NCBI GenBank assembly: GCA_034440595.1
Contig: JAWXCH010000117.1
Coordinates: 1-13,200 of the forward strand
DNA from: JAWXCH01 sp034440595
Lineage (GTDB): Bacteria > Planctomycetota > Planctomycetia > Pirellulales > JALHPA01
DNA length: 13,200 nucleotides
Direction of reading: 5' to 3'
Shown here: positions 1 through 6,515 of the stretch, piece after piece
How positions within the stretch are numbered: the first letter of the stretch is position 1
Layout of the letters: each line of letters starts with the position of its first letter
The notes under the pieces: generated by a model
What the model saw: only the letters and a program-made list of their open reading frames with translations
Databases searched by the model: none
What the model was told of the DNA's origin: nothing
Translations under genes and position numbers: made by a program

Positions 1-369
1 ATCATGCACGCCATCTATCGCCAGAACTTTGGCTTCACCGATATCGTCATCGGCCGCAAGCATGCCGACGCCCCGTACCACGACGGCTCGGCCATCTGGG
101 GCGACTTCGACGCACAGGAAATCTTTGGCAAGCTGAAGGGGGACCTCAAGGTACAGCCGCTGAAGGTTGGTTTCGCTGCCTACTACGACTCCGTCGGGCG
201 TGTCGACCTGATGGAACTGCACAAGGACGAAAAGCCGGTCTTCATCTCTGGCAAGGATGTCCGCAATACGCTGCTGGCCGGTAACCAGGTCGATGAGCGG
301 ATCATGCGTCCTAGCACGTCCAAGATTCTGGCCGAAGCAATGGCCAAGAAGGAAGCGGTGGCGAGCTAG
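1..369 (+). CDS. sat: Sulfate adenylyltransferase (ATP sulfurylase), C-terminal part
   Basis: This is the last 122 codons of a gene that begins before the window. ATP sulfurylase joins sulfate and ATP into adenylyl sulfate plus pyrophosphate in the cytoplasm, the first step of sulfate activation (or its reverse in sulfur oxidisers). What shows it: the IGRKHADAPY stretch matches the conserved GRxHA motif, followed by WGDFDAQEIF, the GFAAYY segment, ISGKDVRNTLL (equivalent of the SGTxVR motif) and RIMRPSTSKIL near the end. The visible part has no cysteine, so the Cys-rich zinc site seen in many dissimilatory enzymes is absent. The wording is closer to the type I recall from purple sulfur bacteria and tubeworm symbionts. 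No APS kinase domain follows. A terminator lies about 100 bp downstream, so the gene probably ends its transcript. Confidence 0.93.
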   Translation: MMHAIYRQNFGFTDIVIGRKHADAPYHDGSAIWGDFDAQEIFGKLKGDLKVQPLKVGFAAYYDSVGRVDLMELHKDEKPVFISGKDVRNTLLAGNQVDERIMRPSTSKILAEAMAKKEAVAS

Positions 370-399
370 ATAAGTGGTGCTGTTTCGTTTTGTGTGTGC

Positions 400-416
400 C
401 ACTGGCTCTGCCAGTG
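400..416. repeat. Short palindromic repeat, CACTGGC hairpin
   Basis: A perfect 7-bp inverted repeat, CACTGGC / GCCAGTG, with the triloop TCT sits about 30 bp after the sat stop codon. From memory this 17-mer recurs between genes in planctomycete genomes. It is not followed by a T run, so it is more likely a dispersed repeat than the terminator, which lies further on. Confidence 0.6.
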
Positions 417-468
417 CTGACTAGACGTAGCAGTAGCTTGCGACCAACTGAGAAAATCGACGACCAAC

Positions 469-513
469 AACCGGAGCGGTTGCCAATTGGTGACCGCTCC
501 GGTTTTGTTTGTT
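469..513 (+). terminator. Rho-independent terminator of sat
   Basis: A perfect 12-bp stem, AACCGGAGCGGT at 469-480 and its complement at 493-504, encloses a loop that contains the self-complementary CCAATTGG. A T-rich tail (TTTTGTTTGTT) starts inside the right arm. This is a textbook intrinsic terminator and fits the end of the sat transcript. The A-rich bases on the left side are too weak to suggest strong action in the other direction. Confidence 0.85.
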
Positions 514-671
514 ACTGCTCCACGGCCTAAAATGGCTTTCATCGTAATCAACGGCGACTTGCGCACGGTCGGCAATATCATCGACGCAGTCTCTACAAAC
601 TCTGCAACGGCACAGGAATGACAATCCGAGTTCTCAACAGCGACTGTTTGTCGGCCGCACTTCCCGGATCA

Positions 672-1154
672 ATGTATCTGCGTGCAAACAGTTGGAATCG
701 CCGAATGTCTCCCCTTTGCGTGTTACTGGCCGCACTATTGATCGCGTTCAATTCTGGATGCGATGTCCCAAAGTACGACCTTCCCTCACAAGGGGATCGT
801 GAAATTCAACAATTAATAATCTCGCACGGCTATTACGTCCAGATTTTCATGCAGCAGGCTTGGATTGCCAACGTCGACAAGAAAATCGCTGGCGTTCCAC
901 AGGACACCGGCGAGCTGGCTCATGACGACAAGTTCTTGATCGTCAAGCAGCAACTCGTTGAGCCGGACGCATATCGGCTAACTGGAGAGTACAAGTACTG
1001 GATCATCGAGTTCGGCACACACAAGCGTCTAGGCCCGCTGACTGAACAGGAGTTCTTGGAAGCGCGAGAAACGTTGAAAGTATCACCTTCACTGAAGCTA
1101 CAAAACCTAAAGGACTTCGAGCCAACGAAGATTTTGTACGGTGTATCTGAATGA
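672..1154 (+). CDS. Unrecognised small lipoprotein
   Basis: I do not recognise this protein. Three in-frame ATGs are possible (618, 672, 705). I chose 672 because it gives a classical signal peptide: an arginine-rich start (LR, NRR), a hydrophobic core (LCVLLAALLIAF) and a lipobox-like NSGC, with the cysteine at residue 30. The start at 618 would put 29 odd residues in front. The start at 705 has a GGA eight bases upstream but leaves no positive charge before the core. Asp follows the lipid cysteine. The mature part, about 130 residues, is mixed charged and aromatic, with no obvious repeat or catalytic motif; a YKYWIIEFGTHKRLGPLTEQEF stretch around its middle looks globular. It ends in a TGA overlapping an ATG at the junction with the next gene, so the two are probably co-transcribed. 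Confidence 0.7.
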   Translation: MYLRANSWNRRMSPLCVLLAALLIAFNSGCDVPKYDLPSQGDREIQQLIISHGYYVQIFMQQAWIANVDKKIAGVPQDTGELAHDDKFLIVKQQLVEPDAYRLTGEYKYWIIEFGTHKRLGPLTEQEFLEARETLKVSPSLKLQNLKDFEPTKILYGVSE

Positions 1155-1170
1155 CTAATGACTAATGACT
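1151..1170 (+). repeat. 7-bp tandem repeat (ATGACTA) at a gene junction
   Basis: ATGACTA at 1151-1157 and 1158-1164 is followed by ATGACT at 1165-1170. The first unit contains the stop codon of the upstream gene (TGA at 1152-1154). Each unit carries an ATG, and because 7 is not a multiple of 3 the three ATGs lie in three different frames. Only the middle one (1158) opens a long frame: the one at 1151 meets TAA after four codons and the one at 1165 meets TAA after eight. Confidence 0.85.
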
Positions 1171-1604
1171 TTCAGATGCGGAGGCGCGTAACCTTTCGCG
1201 CGAACTTCGACGACGACGATCCGGTTGTTGAAAATGCCGGTAACGTCGTTGTGCCAGCAGGGCATGCCGTCATGAAGCGCATTATGTCGTCATTACAAAA
1301 CCTGGGGGTCACATGCTCAGGGATTGAGCAGCATAGCCACTATGGCTGGGAGCTTGACTATACAAGTGCCGGGACCAACGGGTGGCTGCTTCTCCAGCAC
1401 CCCGGCCCCTGGCTGCTGATTATCGAGCATCGCCGATCCTGGTTCTCATTCCAGAACAGCAGCGAGAAAATCAAACCAGTATTAACTGCTGTCAATAATG
1501 CCCTGCATTCCAGCGGCGATTTTTCGGATATCAAATGGTTCACCAAAGCGAGCTACGGACGAGACCCAAATAAAGCTGGATCAGCAGACCCGTTGGTGGA
1601 ATGA
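1158..1604 (+). CDS. Unrecognised 148-residue protein, coupled to the lipoprotein gene
   Basis: The product is probably cytoplasmic: there is no signal peptide and no membrane segment. It opens with a basic RRR and an acidic DDDD patch, then has a compact region with the HYGWELDY motif near residue 60, WLLLQHPGPWLLIIEHRRSW in the middle and an amphipathic helix (KIKPVLTAVNNAL) after it. The alternation of YGWE with hydrophobic strands resembles small uncharacterised alpha/beta proteins, some of which I associate with toxin-immunity neighbourhoods; that is only an impression. ATG 1158 lies three bases after the previous stop, which suggests translational coupling. ATG 1176 (residue 7) is the alternative start. 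By eye the pair uses fewer G/C-ending codons than the glycosyltransferase genes downstream. Confidence 0.65.
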   Translation: MTNDFQMRRRVTFRANFDDDDPVVENAGNVVVPAGHAVMKRIMSSLQNLGVTCSGIEQHSHYGWELDYTSAGTNGWLLLQHPGPWLLIIEHRRSWFSFQNSSEKIKPVLTAVNNALHSSGDFSDIKWFTKASYGRDPNKAGSADPLVE

Positions 1605-1800
1605 TTGCACCGCTGCTTGCCCGCAATAGCCGCACCGGGGGTTAAATTGAGCGAACCACGCTAGCACGCAATCCGCCTTGAACGGTTTGCCAAAATTCCC
1701 TACATTGCCCCGCGTCTGGCATGGATTGCTCGGGCCACTCTCCCCGTACGATTGCACGTATGGCGGCTGAGATGCAACGGACCTGCTATGGAACCTTGCT

Positions 1801-3612
1801 GTGTGTAGCTTCACCGATCGACTGGCAAATCTGGAACGCACGACGCGCGATACCTTGCTGGTGTTGCTGATCGCGGGGCTGATCTTTCTGACCCGGCTGG
1901 GAAGTGCGCAACTCTGGGACGAAGACGAACCGCGCAATGCGGCGTGTGCCCGTGAGATGCTGCAGCGCGGCGACTGGGTCGTCCCGACCTTCAATCAAGA
2001 ACTACGCACGCAGAAGCCAGTGCTGGTGTACTGGCTGATGATGGCGTCGTACTCGTTGTTTGGAGTGACTGAATTCTCGGCGCGATTGCCGTCGGCTCTG
2101 TTAGCGATAGGGAGTTCACTGCTGGTCTATCATCTAGGCCGGATGCTGTTCAATCAGCGCGTGGCGCTGCTGGCTGGCATTATGCTGGCTAGTTGTCTGA
2201 TGTTCGATGTCTCGGGCCGAGCCGCCACGACCGATTCAGCACTGGTGTTCTGCGTGACGCTCTGCCTGTGCTGCTACGTCGGTGCGGTGGCAAAGTGGCG
2301 GACGGGAGCATTCTGCACTGCGGAGAGTCCTCCATCAGATGAAACTGAATATTGGCGAGCATTCCTGCCACAGCGTTGGATCGGTTTTGTCCCGATGTAT
2401 GCCGCACTGGGACTCGGGGCGCTGGCCAAGGGGCCAGTCGGAGTGCTGCTGCCGGTGGCCATCATTGGTCTGTTTCTGCTGCTGGTACGCAGGCCGCAAG
2501 CAACGACGCGAGAGAGTTCCGAGAGTGCATTTTCCTATGTCCAATATTGGCTGGTACGATTTTTTCATACAACCGTTGCCATGCGGCCGCTGACCTTGGC
2601 CGTTGTGGTCTGTGCCATCGCACTGCCGTGGTATGTGCTGGTTGGCTTGCGAACTGACGGCGAGTGGCTGCGGGCATTCTTTGGCAATGAGAATCTCAGC
2701 CGCTTTCAGAATGCCATGGAAGGTCACGATGGCGCGCCGTTTTATTATGTGCTGGCGGTGCTAGTTGGCTTCTTTCCGTGGTCGATATTCTTGCCGCTAG
2801 CAATATTTCGTGCCGTGGTGAAAAGTTATCAGAACACTGCCGCGTCTCCGGCGTACTTGTTGCTAAGCGTCTGGACTATTTTTTGGATCGGCCTGTTCAC
2901 TTTTGCAGCGACAAAACTACCAAGCTACGCACTGCCGGCGTACCCGGCGGTGGCGATTATTACGGCGCGGCTGGTGGACTGCTGGCTGGCTGATACAGCC
3001 ACGATTCGCGGCTGGTTGATGAACTCGGCCTGGGGGACGCTGGTACTTGTCGGCTCGGTGATACTGATTGCCGTACCGCGGTTTGCCGCCCCGTTGTTGC
3101 AAGGCGATTGGAGTTTTGCTCTCATCGGGGTGATTCCCTTGGCTGGCGGAATTGCGGCATATTATTTCACGCGATACGCAAATCCCAGGGCAGCGATTGT
3201 TACCGTCAGTTTGATGGCGGTGCTATTTTCGCTCGTCGGGTTCGGTGTAGTCGCGCCAAAGATCAGCCGGCAGCAAAGCTCATTACCGATGTTGCGAGTT
3301 GCACGCCAGCACGAAGGAGACCGTTTGCAGGTAGGCACGTTCTGCCATGCTGAGTCGAGTGTAATTTACTACGCGGAGACCCCGGTAGCACGGTTTGACG
3401 ATGCCGCCAAAGCCAATGCATTTTTGAACGAAGTGCCGCACGCGGTGTTGTTGACACCGCGCGAAAAGTACATGGAGCTGCGCGATTCGCTGCCCCCGGA
3501 TGTGTTGGTGCTTCGTACGCAGCAACGCTTTGCCAGGCCGGATGAGATGCTGCTACTGCTGGGACGCGATCCGGTGCGAATGGCGGAGCGACGTGAAACG
3601 ATGTTGAAGTGA
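1801..3612 (+). CDS. GT39/ArnT-like integral membrane glycosyltransferase
   Basis: A 603-residue membrane protein of the dolichyl-phosphate-mannose / ArnT class (PMT_2 type), which moves a sugar from a polyprenyl-phosphate carrier to an acceptor on the outer side of the cytoplasmic membrane. Seen in order: a first membrane helix at residues 17-33; the acidic loop motif WDEDEPR at 39-45, where this family keeps its catalytic Asp/Glu; a KPVLVYWL motif after it; many further hydrophobic helices; a GLGALAKGPVG motif typical of the family; and a soluble C-terminal tail of about 120 residues. The start is a GTG, since the frame is open only from 1771 and contains no ATG before the signature; no good ribosome binding site is visible. 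The sugar and acceptor cannot be read from the sequence. The flippase-like and GT2 genes downstream fit the same pathway. Confidence 0.88.
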   Translation: MCSFTDRLANLERTTRDTLLVLLIAGLIFLTRLGSAQLWDEDEPRNAACAREMLQRGDWVVPTFNQELRTQKPVLVYWLMMASYSLFGVTEFSARLPSALLAIGSSLLVYHLGRMLFNQRVALLAGIMLASCLMFDVSGRAATTDSALVFCVTLCLCCYVGAVAKWRTGAFCTAESPPSDETEYWRAFLPQRWIGFVPMYAALGLGALAKGPVGVLLPVAIIGLFLLLVRRPQATTRESSESAFSYVQYWLVRFFHTTVAMRPLTLAVVVCAIALPWYVLVGLRTDGEWLRAFFGNENLSRFQNAMEGHDGAPFYYVLAVLVGFFPWSIFLPLAIFRAVVKSYQNTAASPAYLLLSVWTIFWIGLFTFAATKLPSYALPAYPAVAIITARLVDCWLADTATIRGWLMNSAWGTLVLVGSVILIAVPRFAAPLLQGDWSFALIGVIPLAGGIAAYYFTRYANPRAAIVTVSLMAVLFSLVGFGVVAPKISRQQSSLPMLRVARQHEGDRLQVGTFCHAESSVIYYAETPVARFDDAAKANAFLNEVPHAVLLTPREKYMELRDSLPPDVLVLRTQQRFARPDEMLLLLGRDPVRMAERRETMLK

Positions 3613-3619
3613 AAAATTG

Positions 3620-3682
3620 TAACCCGAAGCGCCAGCGAGGCGCAGCACGTTGGGCGAGTTTCCTCGCTGGCGCTTCGGGTTA
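3620..3682. repeat. Long perfect inverted repeat, AACCCGAAGCGCC family (complete copy)
   Basis: Two 21-bp arms match perfectly: 3620-3640 (starting TAACCCGAAGCGCC) and 3662-3682 (ending GGCGCTTCGGGTTA), around a 21-base centre. It begins seven bases after the stop codon of the GT39 gene, so it could also end or protect that transcript, although no T run follows. Single arms of the same family recur at 6498-6512 and 8374-8388. From memory this is one of the common dispersed palindromes of planctomycetes. Confidence 0.85.
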
Positions 3683-3710
3683 GTATGATGTGCATACCAA
3701 ATAGCAAACC

Positions 3711-3981
3711 CACGCACGTTTTGAAGTTACGATTTTTGAATTCACCGCAGAGAACGCCGAGAGCGCGAAGTACGCGCAGAGAAGGACTGATACGAATCTG
3801 CCTTCCTCGGCGTCTTTGCGCCTTCGCGTGAAACTAATCTGAAGAAGAAGAGTGCACGCAAAGGCGCGTAGGCGCAAAGGAAATTAAGTAGAAGACGGGA
3901 GAAGCAAGGATGAACGGTAGAAACTGGCTTAGCTGCCCGTTTCTTTCTCTGCGTGCTGCTCCGCGTCCTCTGCGGTAAAAG
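3711..3981. repeat. Nested palindromic element, copy A
   Basis: Fills most of the 389-bp gap between the GT39 and flippase-like genes. The outer left arm (ACCGCAGAGAACGCCGAGAG at 3744 onward) pairs imperfectly with the outer right arm (CTCTGCGTGCTGCTCCGCG to CCTCTGCGGTAAAA, ending at 3980). Inside lies an independent imperfect hairpin: TCTTTGCGCCTTCGCGTG (3813-3830) against GCACGCAAAGGCGCGTAGG (3854-3872) and GCGCAAAGG. The element shares its left arm with 6269-6340 (32 identical bases, 3740-3771 = 6295-6326) and its right arm with 6431-6465 (32 of 35 bases). No protein-coding signal is convincing here. Confidence 0.8.
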
Positions 3982-4001
3982 TTTAAACCGTTTTAGCCAC
4001 C

Positions 4002-5039
4002 ATGCCTGATCCCGTCACAACAAACCGTTCCTCATTCTGGTCGCTGCTATTGCGCGTCGGGCTCAGTGTGTTGTTGCTCGGGTTCTTATTCACAAAAGTC
4101 AATTGGAGCGAACTGTCGGACAGCATGCGTGACCTCCACTGGGGAGGCTACCTGCTGGCGATACTGATCTCGGTCGTTACGCAAACAGCGGGTGGACTCC
4201 GTTGGGGAGGTCTTGGGCAGGCGGTTGGCTTCACGCAGTCACGGCTGCGATTCGTACAGCTCTATTATGAAGGGATGTTCTTCAGCCTCTGCCTGCCATC
4301 GTCGATTGGAGGCGACGTGCTGAAAGCGTATCGGCTGGTATCGGATAATGCCGGTCGAATATTGGCGGCCTGTACAATTGTGACCGACCGACTGGCCGGC
4401 CTGTCGGCCTTGATCGTCATCGGTTGCACCGCCTTGGCCACGCGAGAATACGAATTGCAGGCCACCGGTGTAATTCTCGTCGGGCTGGGCATGATCGCCC
4501 TCTTTCTAGTCACAAGTTGGACGGTGCTGCGATTGCTCGGTTCGGTCGCTCTGCGGCTGAAGGAGGACAGCCTGCCACGGCGTTTTGCCGAGCGATTGCT
4601 GCCGTATGCACATCACCCCGTCGTGTTTTGGCGTGCCGGTGCCTGGAGCCTGTTTATCCAGTTGCTCAATGTATTGGCGGTATCCGTGCTCGGCTGGTCG
4701 ATTGGCATTGATATTCCCCTGTCGGCATACAGTATCGCGGTGCCGGTGATAGCGCTGTTTACGGCACTGCCGATCAGCCTCAACGGCGTGGGCGTGCGCG
4801 AAGGTGGCCTGGTCTGGCTGCTGGCACCCTATGGTGTTGTGGAAACGCAAGGGGTGGCACTTGGCCTGCTCTGGCTCTCGACAACGATCGTGATGGGAGC
4901 ACTCGGCGGCGTGGTGTATATGTTTGGCGGAAGTCAGCCAGAGAAAGTGGTGAACGATTTGAATCAGCCGCCGCATGACGATTCGGCGGAAACAGATTCG
5001 CAGTACAGGCGTTGCGTTCCAGCTTCCGCAGAGGTGTAG
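4002..5039 (+). CDS. UPF0104 / lysylphosphatidylglycerol synthase TM-type membrane protein (flippase-like)
   Basis: A 345-residue polytopic membrane protein of the family that includes the membrane half of MprF, YbhN and AglD. Members are linked to lipid or lipid-sugar translocation and envelope glycosylation, but biochemical roles are often unproven. Visible motifs: SLCLPSSIGGDVLKAYRL (about residues 95-112), the DRLAGL motif on the following helix, and PISLNGVGVREGGLVWLL near residue 255, all hallmarks of the family, with about eight hydrophobic helices between them. The C-terminal 35 residues are polar and probably cytoplasmic. There is no ribosome binding site before the ATG. It lies between an ArnT-like and a GT2 gene on the same strand, so a role in moving the lipid-linked sugar across the membrane is a reasonable inference. 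Confidence 0.85.
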   Translation: MPDPVTTNRSSFWSLLLRVGLSVLLLGFLFTKVNWSELSDSMRDLHWGGYLLAILISVVTQTAGGLRWGGLGQAVGFTQSRLRFVQLYYEGMFFSLCLPSSIGGDVLKAYRLVSDNAGRILAACTIVTDRLAGLSALIVIGCTALATREYELQATGVILVGLGMIALFLVTSWTVLRLLGSVALRLKEDSLPRRFAERLLPYAHHPVVFWRAGAWSLFIQLLNVLAVSVLGWSIGIDIPLSAYSIAVPVIALFTALPISLNGVGVREGGLVWLLAPYGVVETQGVALGLLWLSTTIVMGALGGVVYMFGGSQPEKVVNDLNQPPHDDSAETDSQYRRCVPASAEV

Positions 5040-5055
5040 ATCAGAAATCGTGGCA

Positions 5056-5072
5056 GGCACCGTCCCGGTGCC
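5056..5072. repeat. Short palindrome GGCACC / GGTGCC
   Basis: GGCACC, five bases, then GGTGCC, in the gap after the flippase-like gene (stop codon at 5037-5039). It probably belongs to a small dispersed repeat (the wider context reads GTGGCAGGCACCGTCCCGG). No T tail follows, so terminator function is doubtful. Confidence 0.5.
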
Positions 5073-5139
5073 GTAGCTGCGGCGGTGTAGACAATGATTG
5101 CAGCGTAAATTTTGAGAACATCAAGCAGGCCGTAAGTTT

Positions 5140-5162
5140 CACCTCTCCCTACGGGAGAGGTG
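5140..5162. repeat. Perfect hairpin CACCTCTCCC / GGGAGAGGTG
   Basis: A 10-bp perfect stem with the triloop TAC, 54 bp before the GT2 start codon. Similar CTCTCCC...GGGAGAGG hairpins are, from memory, widespread dispersed repeats in several phyla. It is followed by ATTTAGTGTTGTTGG, a weak T-rich stretch, so it could also act as a terminator between the flippase-like and GT2 genes. Confidence 0.7.
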
Positions 5163-5216
5163 ATTTAGTGTTGTTGGTGCGCTATACGTAAGGCACAGAA
5201 TAGAGCGAGCTATCCC

Positions 5217-6254
5217 ATGAAACTTTCCGTTGTTGTTCCGATCTATAACGAGTTAGAGAGCATTCAGCCGCTGTACGCTGCCGTAGTGCCGGTGCTCGAA
5301 TCGCTGCCGCACGAGTGGGAACTGGTGCTGGTCGATGACGGCTCCAATGACTGCAGTTACGTGGTCCTGCAAAAACTGGCCGCACGCGATAATCGCGTGA
5401 AGGTTGTCCGCTTCAAGCGAAACTTTGGCCAAACGGCCGCCATGAACGCCGGGCTGCATCTCGCAACCGGTGACGTGATCATCACCATGGACGCCGATTT
5501 GCAGAACGATCCGCTCGATATACCGGCCCTGCTGGACAAGCTGGAAGAAGGGTACGACCTGGTTCACGGGTGGCGTAAAAACCGCCAAGACGCACTGCTG
5601 CATCGCAAGATTCCGTCGAAAATCGCCAACTGGCTGATTGCCAAAGTGACCGGCTTTCCGGTGCGCGATCTGGGTTGCACTCTCAAAGCCATGCGCCGCG
5701 AAGTTGCCCAAGACTTGCAACTGTACGGGGAGATGCACCGCTTCATTCCAATCCTGGCTCACTGGCGAGGTGCCAACTGCGCCGAGATCGTCACGCGACA
5801 TCATGCACGTAAATTTGGCACGTCGAAGTACGGTATCTCGCGAACGATACGTGTGGTATTAGACCTGATTACCGTGAAGTACATGATCCAGTATTTGAGC
5901 AGCCCAATGCGCCTGTTTGGCAAGATCGGGCTGCTATCCGGTTTCATCGGTGGTCTGGCGGCGACCGCGACCGTTGGCATGAAACTGTTCGGCGGTGTGG
6001 ACATGACCGGCAATCCGCTGTTGCTGCTCAGTGTGTTTGCCACGTTTGTAGGCTTACAGTTTCTGGTGCTAGGGATGCTCGGCGAGTTGGGAGTGCGAAC
6101 CTATTATGAAAGCCAGCAGAAGACACCTTACACGATTCGTACGATGCTGAACTTTACATCGGACGAACTCGACGGTGAGCAACAACTGCTGACGGTGCAT
6201 GCTGCGAATCGATTGCAAGTTGCCGAGAATTTGCCGCTTCGGCGTGCGTCGTAG
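5217..6254 (+). CDS. GT2 polyprenyl-phosphate glycosyltransferase (DPM1/GtrB/ArnC-like)
   Basis: A 345-residue family 2 glycosyltransferase that would transfer a sugar from a nucleotide-sugar to undecaprenyl phosphate on the cytoplasmic face. The GT-A domain starts at once (VVVPIYNE, residues 5-12), then shows VDDGSND at about 39-45, the metal-binding TMDADLQ at about 92, and VRDLGCTLKAMRR, the usual GtrB/DPM1-type acceptor region. Two membrane helices follow (IGLLSGFIGGLAAT and LLLLSVFATFVGLQFLVLGMLGELG), then a polar tail of about 60 residues, as in GtrB-like enzymes. The start is the only ATG upstream of the domain; there is no Shine-Dalgarno match. Its product would be the donor for the ArnT-like enzyme at 1801-3612. 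The sugar is unknown. Confidence 0.92.
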   Translation: MKLSVVVPIYNELESIQPLYAAVVPVLESLPHEWELVLVDDGSNDCSYVVLQKLAARDNRVKVVRFKRNFGQTAAMNAGLHLATGDVIITMDADLQNDPLDIPALLDKLEEGYDLVHGWRKNRQDALLHRKIPSKIANWLIAKVTGFPVRDLGCTLKAMRREVAQDLQLYGEMHRFIPILAHWRGANCAEIVTRHHARKFGTSKYGISRTIRVVLDLITVKYMIQYLSSPMRLFGKIGLLSGFIGGLAATATVGMKLFGGVDMTGNPLLLLSVFATFVGLQFLVLGMLGELGVRTYYESQQKTPYTIRTMLNFTSDELDGEQQLLTVHAANRLQVAENLPLRRAS

Positions 6255-6268
6255 GTACGTAACGACAC

Positions 6269-6465
6269 GCACCAAGTTGAAGCAGCGCTTTTTGATTCAC
6301 CGCAGAGAACGCCGAGAGCGCGAAGTGACGCGCAGAGGGTACATGAATTAACATCCTGTGAATCCTGTCCATCCTTGTTAAAAAAGTGAACACGGATGAA
6401 CGGGATGAACTGGATGGAGGGCAGGTCTCTTCTCTGCGTTCTGCTCCGTGCCCTCTGCGGTAAAA
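6269..6465. repeat. Nested palindromic element, copy B
   Basis: Follows the GT2 gene. It has the same outer shell as copy A (left arm 6295-6340, right arm 6431-6465) but a different core. The inner hairpin pairs 6350-6379 (ATCCTGTGAATCCTGTCCATCC type) with 6387-6417 (GGATGAACGGGATGAACTGG type) at about 22 of 30 positions, around an A-rich loop. The core resembles the widely dispersed ATCCTGTTAATCCTGTCC repeat. The homology of the left flank extends back to about 6269, matching 3711. No gene is supported in this 261-bp gap. Confidence 0.8.
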
Positions 6466-6497
6466 AATATTCGGAGTGGAAATTCTTCTCACGCAAT

Positions 6498-6512
6498 GCG
6501 CTTCGGGTTAGT
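6498..6512. repeat. Half copy of the AACCCGAAGCGCC palindrome
   Basis: GCGCTTCGGGTTAGT, identical to the right arm of the complete copy at 3674-3684 and the bases just after it, with no partner arm nearby. It ends four bases before the stop codon of the minus-strand carboxylase gene, directly after nested element B. Confidence 0.6.
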
Positions 6513-6515
6513 GTG

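Noticed and set aside
3680..3877. Minus-strand frame encoding a peptide with FALSAFSAVN
   Set aside because: The same peptide appears in frames at 6154-6492. Both come from the shared arm of the nested palindromes and are translations of a repeat, not genes.
4506..5060. 184-residue frame on the minus strand
   Set aside because: Antisense to the flippase-like gene. The product is His/Gln/Arg-rich with no recognisable domain.
3620..6512. CRISPR array
   Set aside because: The repeats are inverted, few and unequally spaced. There is no series of equal direct repeats with unique spacers and no cas gene.
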